A DNA stretch of 58,935 nucleotides from Mycobacterium colombiense (GTDB lineage Bacteria > Actinomycetota > Actinomycetes > Mycobacteriales > Mycobacteriaceae): NCBI RefSeq assembly GCF_003284935.1, contig NZ_QMEV01000031.1, positions 1 through 58,935 on the forward strand, in the 5' to 3' direction. The notes beneath the pieces were generated by a model. It saw nothing but the letters and a program-made list of their open reading frames with translations, did not search any database and had not been told where the DNA came from. A program made the position numbers and the translations under genes. Below are positions 44,601-51,918 of this stretch, one piece after another (within the stretch, counting starts at the first letter, position 1; every line of letters starts with the position of its first letter).

Positions 44601-44984
44601 GAGCTGGAGCGCGGTGTGGAGCTGTTGATCGGCTTGGAGGCCGTCTCCGATGCCGACGAACGCGGCATGCGTACGGTGATGTGCATCCTCAACGGTCAGC
44701 TGCGCCCGGTCGTGGTGCGCGACCGCAGCGTCGCCTCGGATGTGCCGGCTGCCGAGAAGGCCGACCGCGCCAACCCGGACCACATCGCGGCTCCCTTTGC
44801 CGGGGTCGTGACGGTGACGACCGGCGTCGGTGAGGAAGTCGAAGCCGGCCAGACCATCGCGACGATCGAAGCGATGAAGATGGAAGCCGCCGTCACCAGC
44901 CCGAAGGCCGGCAAGGTCGCGCGGATCGCGGTGTCCCAGACCGCGCAGGTGGAGGGCGGCGATCTCCTGGTGGTGATCGACTAG
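41601..44984 (+). CDS. pyc: Pyruvate carboxylase
   Basis: 1127 residues, single-chain biotin enzyme. Biotin carboxylase: FAKVLVANRGEIAIRAFRAA, GGGGRGMRRV, EMNPRIQVEHTVTEE. Carboxyltransferase: DTTFRDAHQSLLATR from about residue 528, the reacting lysine region AIKDMAGLL. Biotin carrier: EAMKMEA with biotinyl Lys1093. Makes oxaloacetate from pyruvate. It begins at GTG 41601, five bases after prpC with no visible Shine-Dalgarno, so translation likely follows on from prpC. This places an oxaloacetate-forming enzyme directly behind the methylcitrate genes. Confidence 0.96.
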   Translation: MFAKVLVANRGEIAIRAFRAAYELEIGTVAIYPYEDRNSVHRLKADESYQIGEEGHPVRAYLSVDDIVATAQACGADAIYPGYGFLSENPDLAAACAAAGITFVGPSAEVLELTGNKSRAVAAARAAGLPVLTSSPPSTSVDELVAAALTMTFPLFVKAVAGGGGRGMRRVADAASLPEAIEAASREAESAFGDASVFLEQAVINPRHIEVQILADTQGNVIHLYERDCSVQRRHQKVVEVAPAPNLDPALRQRICADAVAFAQSIGYTCAGTVEFLLDERGNHVFIEMNPRIQVEHTVTEEITDVDLVSAQLRIAGGQSLEDIGLSQNSIVPHGAALQCRITTEDPANGFRPDTGRITAYRTPGGAGIRLDGGTTLGADISAHFDSMLIKLTCRGRDFATAVRRARRAVAEFRIRGVSTNIPFLQAVLDDPDFQAGRITTSFIEERPQLLTARSSADRGTKILSYLADVTVNKPHGERPSAVYPHDKLPDVDLSVDPPAGSKQRLTELGPEGFAAWLRESRGVGVTDTTFRDAHQSLLATRVRTSGLIKVAPYIARTTPQLLSIECWGGATYDVALRFLKEDPWERLATLREALPNICLQMLLRGRNTVGYTPYPETVTTAFVEEATATGIDIFRIFDALNNVDSMRPAIDAVRETGASVAEVAMSYTGDLSDPAEKLYTLDYYLKLAEQIVEAGAHVLAIKDMAGLLRAPAATTLVSALKSRFDLPVHVHTHDTPGGQLATYVAAWHAGADAVDGAAAPLAGTTSQPALSSIVAAAANTAYDTGLSLPAVCDLEPYWEALRKVYAPFESGLPAPTGRVYHHEIPGGQLSNLRQQAIALGLGDRFEDIEDAYAGADAILGHLVKVTPSSKVVGDLALALVGAGVSAQDFADDPARYDIPDSVIGFLRGELGDPPGGWPEPLRTKALEGRGPAKPEQELTADDEKALATPGADRQAALNRLLFPGPTKELEGHREQYGDTSRLSANQFFYGLRHGDEHRVELERGVELLIGLEAVSDADERGMRTVMCILNGQLRPVVVRDRSVASDVPAAEKADRANPDHIAAPFAGVVTVTTGVGEEVEAGQTIATIEAMKMEAAVTSPKAGKVARIAVSQTAQVEGGDLLVVID

Positions 44985-44987
44985 CGG

Positions 44988-45905
44988 TTACCGCAAGCGC
45001 GCGGCCGTGATCAGGGCGGCGCGCGCCAGCGTCTGCTGCGCCTGCTTCACGTGGGCGGCGTCGACCAGGACACCGTTCACCCCGACCGCGCCGCGGCCCT
45101 TGGCCTCGGCCTCCCGGTAGGCGGCGACATTGGCTTCGGCCCGGGCGATTTCGTCGGCCGTCGGAGCGTAGACCTCGTTGGCGACCGGCACCTGGTCGGG
45201 GTGGATGGCCCACTTGCCGGTGTAGCCGAGCAGCGACGCGCGCCGAGCGTCGCACTCGTACCCCGCCACGTCCCGGTAGTCGGGATAGGGCGCGTCGATC
45301 GCGTCGATGCCCGCGATGCGGGCGGCCACGAGCACCTTGTTGCGCGCGTAGGCCCAGAATTCGCCGGGATATTCGCCGAGCGGAACGAAGTTCGTGTCCA
45401 CCCGGGCGCCCTGCGACAGCGAGAAATCCCCCACCCCGAAGATCAAGGCATCCAGCCGCGGGCTGGCGGCGGCGATCTCCTCGGCGTTGGCCAGGCCTTC
45501 CACCTCTTCGATGAGAACCTCGAGCCGAATGCGCTCGCTCAGACCGAGTTTCGCCTCCAGCTGGGTGAGCAGCACATCGACCCACCACACGTCGCGTGCC
45601 CTGCGGGCTTTGGGAATGATGATCGTGTCGAGGTTTCGGCCGGCCTTCGTCACCACCTCGACGACGTCGTCGTGGCACCACGGGGTGTCCAGCCCGTTGA
45701 TCCGGATGGCACGGGCGGTGCGGCCCCAGTCGAGATCGTTGAGCGCGGTGATCGCCTTGGCGCGCGCCTCCTCCTTGAACGCCACGGGCACCGCGTCTTC
45801 GAGATCGAGGAACGCCAGGTCGGCGCCGCATTGGGCGCCCTTCTCGAACATGTTGTCGTTGCTCGCGGGCACCGCGAGTTCGGACCGGCGGAGCAGATCA
45901 GTCAT
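44988..45905 (-). CDS. CitE-like CoA-ester lyase (HpcH/HpaI fold)
   Basis: 305 residues from ATG 45905 (MTDLLRRSELAVPASNDNMF). Motifs FLDLEDAVPVAFKEEARAKA, AIRINGLDTPWCHDD, LEVLIEEVEGLANAEEIAAA and KWAIHPDQVPVANEVYAPT are those of the citrate lyase beta-subunit/malyl-CoA lyase group. Cleaves or hydrolyses a 3-hydroxy-dicarboxyl-CoA; the substrate is not determined. Last gene of a leftward unit, 13 bp after the CoA transferase, and convergent with pyc. Confidence 0.9.
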   Translation of the reverse strand: MTDLLRRSELAVPASNDNMFEKGAQCGADLAFLDLEDAVPVAFKEEARAKAITALNDLDWGRTARAIRINGLDTPWCHDDVVEVVTKAGRNLDTIIIPKARRARDVWWVDVLLTQLEAKLGLSERIRLEVLIEEVEGLANAEEIAAASPRLDALIFGVGDFSLSQGARVDTNFVPLGEYPGEFWAYARNKVLVAARIAGIDAIDAPYPDYRDVAGYECDARRASLLGYTGKWAIHPDQVPVANEVYAPTADEIARAEANVAAYREAEAKGRGAVGVNGVLVDAAHVKQAQQTLARAALITAARLR

Positions 45906-45918
45906 CGATTTCTTTCTG

Positions 45919-47103
45919 TCACAACACGCCGCGGGCGTGCAGGCTGTCAATGTCGTTGGGAGTCATGCCGAGTAGCTCGCCGTAGACCTCGGCGTTGTGT
46001 TCGCCCAGCCGGGGTCCGAGATGGTCGACCGTGCCGGCCGCCGAGGAGAACCGCGGAACGGGTGCCTGTACCTTCATCGCCCCGAGCTGTGCATCGTCGA
46101 CGGAGACGAACACCCCTCGATGCGCCAGCTGCTCGTCGGCCACCAGATCGCCGATGTCATAGACCGGGGCCGCGGCCACCTCGTGGGCGTCGAAAACGGC
46201 CATCGCCTCCGAAAGTGTGTTGGTGGCAACCCAATCCGCCACCACGGAGTCGACCTCGCGGGCCCTCGCCAGCCGGCGCTGCGGGTCGGCAAAGTCGGGG
46301 TCGGTTACCAGGTCGTCGCGTCCGATCGCCCGGAACACCCGCAGCGCGAGCGCCGGCGAGCTTCCCGACATGGCCAACCACTTGCCGTCGGCGGTGCGAT
46401 AGGTGTTGCGCGGCGCGGAGATATCCCACCTGTTGCCCGACCGCTCGGGGACCAGTCCCAACTGGTCATAGCCCAGCAGCGTCTGCTCGAGCAGCCGGGC
46501 GAGCGGGTCGATGAGGTTGACGTCGATCAACTGTCCCGGCCCACCCTGCACGTCGCGGTGGTACAGCGCCATCAGCACCGCGTAAGCGGCGTTCAGTGAG
46601 GCGACGCCGTCGGCCAGCATGAACGGGGGCAGCGTGGGCGGGCCGCCGGCCTGGCCGGTGATGTGCGCGAATCCGCTCATCGCCTCCCCCAGCGTGCCGA
46701 ACCCCGGCCGCTCGCTCTTCGGGCCGCTCAATCCGTAACCGGTGATGTGCAGCATCACGATCCGGTCGTTGACCGCGCGCAGACTCTCATAGTCCAGACC
46801 CCACTTGCGCAACGTCTGGGGACGGCTGTTGAAGATGGCCACATCGGCGTGCGCCACCAGACGACGCACCAGGTCCTGGCCTTCGCCGCAGCGCAAGTCC
46901 AGTGTGATCGAACGCTTGTTGCGCGAAATCGACTTCCACATCAACCCGACTCCGTCGCGCTGATTGCCCCAGCCGCGGATGGGATCGCCGTGCCTGGGTT
47001 CCTCAACCTTGATCACGTCGGCGCCGAACTCGCCCAGATAGGTCGCCACCAGGGGCGCGGCGGCCAGGGTGGCGAGGTCGAGTACCCGCAGCCCGTCAAG
47101 CAT
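45919..47103 (-). CDS. CaiB/BaiF (class III) CoA transferase
   Basis: 394 residues from ATG 47103 (MLDGLRVLDLATLAAAPLVA). Typical features are GADVIKVEEPRHGDPIRGWG, SRNKRSITLDLR, the catalytic Asp in FMLADGVASLNAAYAVLMAL and AGTVDHLGPRLGEHNAEVYGE. It transfers CoA between carboxylates. Its start overlaps the end of the flavin monooxygenase gene by 8 bp; it is followed by the CitE-like lyase, suggesting an acid is activated and cleaved. Confidence 0.92.
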   Translation of the reverse strand: MLDGLRVLDLATLAAAPLVATYLGEFGADVIKVEEPRHGDPIRGWGNQRDGVGLMWKSISRNKRSITLDLRCGEGQDLVRRLVAHADVAIFNSRPQTLRKWGLDYESLRAVNDRIVMLHITGYGLSGPKSERPGFGTLGEAMSGFAHITGQAGGPPTLPPFMLADGVASLNAAYAVLMALYHRDVQGGPGQLIDVNLIDPLARLLEQTLLGYDQLGLVPERSGNRWDISAPRNTYRTADGKWLAMSGSSPALALRVFRAIGRDDLVTDPDFADPQRRLARAREVDSVVADWVATNTLSEAMAVFDAHEVAAAPVYDIGDLVADEQLAHRGVFVSVDDAQLGAMKVQAPVPRFSSAAGTVDHLGPRLGEHNAEVYGELLGMTPNDIDSLHARGVL

Positions 47104-48460
47104 TGACACCGGCAGCAGCCCACGCGCTCGAAGGGCGTTGCAGCCCAAGGTGTTCCCGCAGCGTCGATCCCTCGTACTCGGTGCGGAACAGCCCCCGGCG
47201 TCGCAGCTCCGGAACCACCATGCGCACAACATCTTCGAACGCCCCAGGCAGATGCGTTGCGGCCAGCACAAATCCGTCGCACGCGTCGGTTTGGAACCAG
47301 TCGGCCATCTGATCGGCTACCTGAGCGCCGGTGCCCACGAAACGCGGCCCCTGCAACAGGGTGGCGCGATGGTTGGCGAGGTCACGCAGCGTGACAGTGT
47401 CCCCGCCGATATGGGTGCGCAGGTTCTGCACCAGACCGCGGATTCCGGACACCGAGGCGAGCAGTTCATCGGTGACCGGATCGTCGAGATCATGTTGCGC
47501 GAAGTCGTAATTCATCAATTCCGACAGGAGCGTCAGCGATGCCATCGGATGAACCAGATCGTCGAGGAACATGGCTTCGCGCTCTTTGGCGTGGGCTTCC
47601 GACTCGCCGACGACGGCATAGGCCATGGGGCAGATGCGAACAGCGCCGGGATCGCGGCGGGCGTCGGCGATACGGTCCTTCTGATCGGCGTAGTGACTGC
47701 GCGCCACGTCGATGCCAGGATCGCCGGTGAAGATCAATTCGGCCCATCGCGAGGCGAATTCGCGTCCCCGGCCCGAGGAACCGGCCTGGATGATGACCGG
47801 ACGCCCCTGCGGGGTGCGCGGCACCGTCAGCGGGCCGCGCGCGGAGAAGAATCGGCCGACGTGGCCCAACTCGTGCACCTTCGCGGGATCCGCGTACTGA
47901 CCGGACGCCCGGTCGTGCCGGACGGCGCCGTCCTCCCAGGTGTCCCACAGGCCGGTCACCACGTCCATGAATTCGTCGGCCCGGTCATAGCGTTCGTCGT
48001 GGCCGAGGTGGGCGTCGACGCCGAAGTTCTGCGCTTCGCTGTCGTTGACGGAGGTGACCACGTTCCACGCTGCGCGGCCGCCCGACAGGTGGTCCAGCGA
48101 GGCGAAGGTCCTCGCGACGTGGAACGGCTGGTAGTAGGTCGTCGAGTAGGTGGCGCCCAGCCCGATTTTGGAGGTCGCCTGCGCGAGCACACCGAGGATC
48201 ACGCTGAGGTCCAGCTTGACCGGGCGGGCGCCGTACCGCACCGCCTCACCCACCGAGCCGCCGTAGACGCCGGGCATCGCCAGGCGATCGTCGAAAAACA
48301 TCAGGTCGAAGCAGCCCTCTTCGAGCTGGCGGCCGATCTTGGCGTAGTAGGAGGCGTCCAGGTAGCGGTGCTCCGTTGCGGGGTGCCGCCACGAGCCCGC
48401 GTACACGGAAGTGCTGCCGGCCTGCATGAAGGCGACCAGCGCCATCTTGTCGGTACGCAT
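47096..48460 (-). CDS. NtaA/SnaA/DszA-type FMN-dependent monooxygenase
   Basis: 454 residues, bacterial-luciferase fold. KMALVAFMQAGSTSVYAGSW, FDLMFFDDRLAMPG, LDHLSGGRAAWNVVTS and QAGSSGRGREFASRWAELIF are typical of the nitrilotriacetate/alkanesulfonate-type monooxygenases, which use reduced FMN from a partner reductase. No reductase gene is nearby. It leads a leftward unit with CoA transferase and CitE-like lyase. TACGTT six nt before the ATG fits a leaderless promoter. Confidence 0.92.
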   Translation of the reverse strand: MRTDKMALVAFMQAGSTSVYAGSWRHPATEHRYLDASYYAKIGRQLEEGCFDLMFFDDRLAMPGVYGGSVGEAVRYGARPVKLDLSVILGVLAQATSKIGLGATYSTTYYQPFHVARTFASLDHLSGGRAAWNVVTSVNDSEAQNFGVDAHLGHDERYDRADEFMDVVTGLWDTWEDGAVRHDRASGQYADPAKVHELGHVGRFFSARGPLTVPRTPQGRPVIIQAGSSGRGREFASRWAELIFTGDPGIDVARSHYADQKDRIADARRDPGAVRICPMAYAVVGESEAHAKEREAMFLDDLVHPMASLTLLSELMNYDFAQHDLDDPVTDELLASVSGIRGLVQNLRTHIGGDTVTLRDLANHRATLLQGPRFVGTGAQVADQMADWFQTDACDGFVLAATHLPGAFEDVVRMVVPELRRRGLFRTEYEGSTLREHLGLQRPSSAWAAAGVNA

Positions 48461-48466
48461 AATTGA

Positions 48467-48472
48467 AACGTA
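48467..48472 (-). promoter_or_regulatory. -10 element of the monooxygenase operon
   Basis: TACGTT on the minus strand, 6 nt before ATG 48460, with no Shine-Dalgarno; a leaderless start is likely. Confidence 0.5.
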
Positions 48473-48474
48473 AC

Positions 48475-48494
48475 ATCTGATATTTCAGATATCA
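48475..48494. promoter_or_regulatory. Operator candidate between monooxygenase and GntR genes
   Basis: ATCTGA-TATT-TCAGAT (48475-48490) and the overlapping inverted repeat TGATAT-N5-ATATCA (48478-48494) lie directly upstream of the monooxygenase -10, where a repressor such as the divergent GntR could act. Confidence 0.6.
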
Positions 48495-48515
48495 AACGTT
48501 AGATCTGTTGTTTGG

Positions 48516-48527
48516 TATTGTGCGCAG
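48516..48527 (+). promoter_or_regulatory. -10 element of the GntR gene
   Basis: TATTGT (48516-48521), 6 nt before GTG 48528; no Shine-Dalgarno. Confidence 0.55.
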
Positions 48528-49178
48528 GTGGCGAGGATCGACATTTCCGGCACCGTGCGCGAACGCGCCGCCCGCGAGCTCCGCGACCGGATTCTCACCG
48601 GCGCACTGCCCGCTGGAGCGCGGGTGGACCTCGACGCCATCACGGAGGAATTCGCGACCAGCCGCACCCCGGTGCGAGAGGCGCTGCTGGAGCTGTCCTT
48701 CGAGGGCCTGGTCCAGGTCGCCCCGCGCAGTGGCGTGACCGTCCTGGGCATCAGCCCGGACGACGTCCTGGACAGCTTCACCATTCTCGGCGTGCTGACG
48801 GGTCAGGCCGCGGCGTGGGCCGCCGCACGGATCGAGCCTGCAGAGCTCGCGACGCTGCGCGAACTCGCCGCCGACGTCGTCGCTCGATCCGGTGACGACA
48901 GCATCGGCGAGGCCAACTGGCATTTCCATCAGATGATCCACCGGGCCGCGCACTCGGCCCGGCTGATGAATCAGATCAAACAGGCTGTCCGGGTGGTGCC
49001 GAGCAACTTCCTCACCCTGTTCCCCGAGCACGAGAAGCACTCACTCGACGAGCACCAGGAGCTACTGGACGCGCTCGGTGACAAAGACGCCGAACGCGCG
49101 CGCACCATCGCCGAACGACATGTGTTGGACGCGGGTCGCTCGCTGGCCGACTGGCTGGAGCAGCGCCGCGACGGTTAG
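48528..49178 (+). CDS. GntR family regulator (FCD type)
   Basis: 216 residues from GTG 48528. Winged helix: AARELRDRILTGALPAGARV, DLDAITEEFATSRTPVREAL; then an all-helical FCD-like effector domain with metal-ligand type ANWHFHQMIHRAAHSARL and HEKHSLDEHQELLDALGD. It is divergent from the monooxygenase operon and convergent with the LLM operon, so it may control either; the palindrome at 48475 favours the former. Confidence 0.92.
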   Translation: MARIDISGTVRERAARELRDRILTGALPAGARVDLDAITEEFATSRTPVREALLELSFEGLVQVAPRSGVTVLGISPDDVLDSFTILGVLTGQAAAWAAARIEPAELATLRELAADVVARSGDDSIGEANWHFHQMIHRAAHSARLMNQIKQAVRVVPSNFLTLFPEHEKHSLDEHQELLDALGDKDAERARTIAERHVLDAGRSLADWLEQRRDG

Positions 49179-49191
49179 TCGCGGGCGTGGG

Positions 49192-50163
49192 TCAGGAGAA
49201 TGCCGGCAAGACCTTGTCGGTGAGCAACTGCACCGACTTCCAGGCTTCGTCGACCGGCATGCCCCCGACCAGGGGGTGCATGACGAGCGGGCCGTAGTTG
49301 TCGGCGTCACGGATCTCCGCGGTCAGCTGCTCCGGAGTGAGGAAGCGGTATCGTCCCGATGCCCTGACCTGGTCCAGCGTTTGAACCCCGGGCAGGTGCA
49401 TGAGCGAACGCTGGTCGGTGGACCACCGGCCGTAAGTCACTGCCTCCCAGAGGATGTGGTCTCCGAGCTCCGCCCACGCGCGGTCGGGGTCCTCGTGCAG
49501 GTAGATCATTCCGCGATTGACCGGCCCCGGCATCAGGACGAAGGGCGACATGCCCGCCTCCGCACACAGCTCGCGGTAATAGTCGGCAATGTCGGGCAAG
49601 TGGTCCGCCAAGCTCAGCGGCAATCGAAAACGGGCCGCGCGCCGCGCCGTGGCACGTGCGCCACCGCCGACGTACAGCGGGGGGTGCGGCCGCGACCAGG
49701 TGCCGGTGCAGATCCCGTTCTCCGGATCAGCGCCGGACCAGACGGCGAGCATTCGTTCGAGCAGCGCGTCCATCAGCGCACCGCGCCGGCTGAAATCGGC
49801 TTCGAGAGCGTCATATTCAACCGTGCGGTACCCCAGGCCCACCGTGGTGTGCAGGCGTCCGCGACTCATGTTGTCCACCAGCGCGATGTCCTCGGCAAGT
49901 CGCACCGGATTCCACAGCGGACCCAGCGCGCAATCGACACTGGCGATCAGCTTCGAGGTCCGGGCCAAAAACATCGCCGCGGCCATGATCGGATTGCAGC
50001 TCCACCCGTGCCCCGTCGCGTGATGCTCATCGACGCTGATGGAGGTGATGCCGTGGGATTCTCCCCACTGTCCCAACTCGAGCGCCGCGGAAAGGAGCTT
50101 GCCCTGCGTGCGTGGGTCGCCTTGCGGGGAAGCAAAATTGAAGCGCAGCACCGTCAACAGCAT
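49192..50163 (-). CDS. LLM-class flavin/F420-dependent oxidoreductase
   Basis: 323 residues, luciferase-like barrel: LLTVLRFNFASPQGDP, ITSISVDEHHATGHGWSCNP, PVRLAEDIALVDNMSRGRLH, PPLYVGGGARATARRAAR. Uses FMN or F420; which one cannot be told. Last gene of a four-gene leftward unit, 16 bp after the VOC gene. Confidence 0.9.
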   Translation of the reverse strand: MLLTVLRFNFASPQGDPRTQGKLLSAALELGQWGESHGITSISVDEHHATGHGWSCNPIMAAAMFLARTSKLIASVDCALGPLWNPVRLAEDIALVDNMSRGRLHTTVGLGYRTVEYDALEADFSRRGALMDALLERMLAVWSGADPENGICTGTWSRPHPPLYVGGGARATARRAARFRLPLSLADHLPDIADYYRELCAEAGMSPFVLMPGPVNRGMIYLHEDPDRAWAELGDHILWEAVTYGRWSTDQRSLMHLPGVQTLDQVRASGRYRFLTPEQLTAEIRDADNYGPLVMHPLVGGMPVDEAWKSVQLLTDKVLPAFS

Positions 50164-50179
50164 GCGAAACCCCGCCTCT

Positions 50180-50668
50180 CTACGCTTCCGGGCCCGCCGC
50201 CGCCTGCAGGAAGGCCGGAAAGTCCGGGAACAGTGCGCGGTCGACGATCTCGATGCGGGTTCCCGCCGCGTCGACGTAATAGGCGAACAGCGCCAGGTCG
50301 CCCGAAGACGGGCCTGCGGTGCCGGCGGTGGCTTCGAAGCTGAAGCCGTTGTCTTCCAGTATCTTCGCGCTCTCGGCCAGGCTGTCGGTCCAATAACCGA
50401 GGTGATGGATCGCGTTGCCGGGCGCTGCCGACCAGGCCGTTCCGGGAACCTCCTTGATCAGTTCGACGTGCGGTGCCTGCAGCGAATAGACGAAAGTCGA
50501 AGTGATTTCGTGGGTTCCGGCGGTTGTGCGAAAGGGCAAGGTGTAGCTCACCGGGGTTATCCACCGGTAACCGGCCAGCGCGCTCAGCCGCGCCATCGCC
50601 GCCTCGAGGTCAGGCACGATGATGCCGGTGTGGTAGAAGTCTTCGGGCCGTAGCGCGAATGCCGTCAT
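50180..50668 (-). CDS. VOC family protein
   Basis: 162 residues. Two glyoxalase-like modules: FYHTGIIVPDLEAAMARLSA and IHHLGYWTDSLAESAKILED; candidate metal ligands are the His of FYHTG, His of IHHLG and Glu of TRIEIVD. Similar to ring-cleaving or isomerase-type members, reaction unknown. Its start codon overlaps the MBL stop as ATGA, i.e. translational coupling. Confidence 0.87.
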   Translation of the reverse strand: MTAFALRPEDFYHTGIIVPDLEAAMARLSALAGYRWITPVSYTLPFRTTAGTHEITSTFVYSLQAPHVELIKEVPGTAWSAAPGNAIHHLGYWTDSLAESAKILEDNGFSFEATAGTAGPSSGDLALFAYYVDAAGTRIEIVDRALFPDFPAFLQAAAGPEA

Positions 50669-51903
50669 GTGTTCCTCGCTATCTGGTTGCGCAGCCAGGC
50701 ACTCTCCCAGAAGTTGTTGCTGCTGGCGAGAAGCTTTTCATGAGCGTCCCGCAACACGGCGCGAGCCCCAGGATGTTCGGCCGGAACGAGCTCGGCCAAA
50801 TGGATGGCCTGCAGAGGGCGCTCGGCAGTCAAATGAGCGCGAGCTCGCGCCAGTAACGCATCGGCGCCGGCCAGTTCGACCACATCCGCGGCGACCGAAT
50901 CGAATCCGACCGGATACAGCTCGGTGGTCGATTCGTGGTGGAACCAGCCTGAGTAGTTCTCCCAGACGGCCCGCACGTCCCAGGCGACTTTGCCGTAGCC
51001 CTGGCCCACTTCGTATTCCGCGGGAAGCGTGATGTCGCGCATCAGCGCGCGGACGTCCTTGCCTGCGTTCATCCCGTCAACGGTTTGATCGTGGATGTAC
51101 TGGATGGCGTTGCGCAGCCGGGTCAGCTCTTGGTTGATGCGGTCGGCACCCTGGACCGGCTCGAAGTGTCCGGTCACCAGCAGGTCGGCCTGCAGGTCCC
51201 GGACTCTGTCCACTGACGCGATCGCCGTCAACGCGTCCCGATACCGATCGCCGCGCATGGTGACGAGGTTGGGAATGTGCCCGATGAGCGGGCCAAAGGT
51301 ATTTCCGCACAAGCAGATCCGCTCTTGCGGCAGCCACACCACCAAAGAGTCGGTGGTCTCTCCTCCAGGCACCGAAATCAGTTCCATTCGCCGGCCGCCG
51401 ACCTCGAGACGCAGGGTGTCCTCGAAGTCGATGTCCACCGCGGGCACGCTCTGGCCCGCCAGCCGCGACGTGCCCAGGCGCCGCTGGATGGCCTGGATGC
51501 CGGTGGCCAGCGTGTCTTTGAAAGCGAATGCGCTGCGGCTGGCCCGGTACGGGATCAGCCGGTCGTTGTCGTCGCGCCAGGCCTTCCAGTTCGCCTGCGC
51601 GACAACGACCGTGTCGGGATCGCGCACGCTGTCCAGGCCGCCGACGTGATCGACGTGGCCCTGCGTGAAGATGATGTAGCGCACCGGCGACGAGTCGACG
51701 GCGTCGAAGTTCGCGCGATGCACCGGGCCCTCGAAACCCATCCCGGTGTTGATGACCACCCGACCCTCGGTCGTGGTGAGCAGATACGAGTTGGACAACC
51801 CCGGCGAACACCACAGCCCGGGGGCGATTTCCTCGGCCCTCTCGGCAGACGCCGGGCGCATCGCGTCGGCGCCCGGCCTGCTCCGATAGACAGGTTCGAA
51901 CAT
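50665..51903 (-). CDS. Metallo-beta-lactamase-fold, alkylsulfatase-like protein
   Basis: 412 residues. N-terminal MBL domain: EIAPGLWCSPGLSNSYLLTT, FTQGHVDHVGG, SVPGGETTDSLVVWLPQERI, LVTGHFEPVQGA; the C-terminal half (WFHHESTTELYPVGF, AHLTAERPLQAIHLAELV) fits the alkylsulfatase dimerisation and SCP-like region. In the canonical THxHxDH motif the first His is Gln here, so one metal site may be altered or the activity changed. It lies in a unit with a sulfotransferase, VOC and LLM genes. Confidence 0.85.
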   Translation of the reverse strand: MFEPVYRSRPGADAMRPASAERAEEIAPGLWCSPGLSNSYLLTTTEGRVVINTGMGFEGPVHRANFDAVDSSPVRYIIFTQGHVDHVGGLDSVRDPDTVVVAQANWKAWRDDNDRLIPYRASRSAFAFKDTLATGIQAIQRRLGTSRLAGQSVPAVDIDFEDTLRLEVGGRRMELISVPGGETTDSLVVWLPQERICLCGNTFGPLIGHIPNLVTMRGDRYRDALTAIASVDRVRDLQADLLVTGHFEPVQGADRINQELTRLRNAIQYIHDQTVDGMNAGKDVRALMRDITLPAEYEVGQGYGKVAWDVRAVWENYSGWFHHESTTELYPVGFDSVAADVVELAGADALLARARAHLTAERPLQAIHLAELVPAEHPGARAVLRDAHEKLLASSNNFWESAWLRNQIARNT

Positions 51904-51918
51904 CGCTGGTGACTCCTC

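Noticed and set aside
44985..44996. GCGGTTACCGC palindrome between pyc and CitE-like gene
   Set aside because: Five-base arms without a U tract; too short to call a terminator.
45051..46514. 487-codon plus-strand frame
   Set aside because: Antisense to CitE-like and CoA transferase genes; ends in Arg/Pro repeats.
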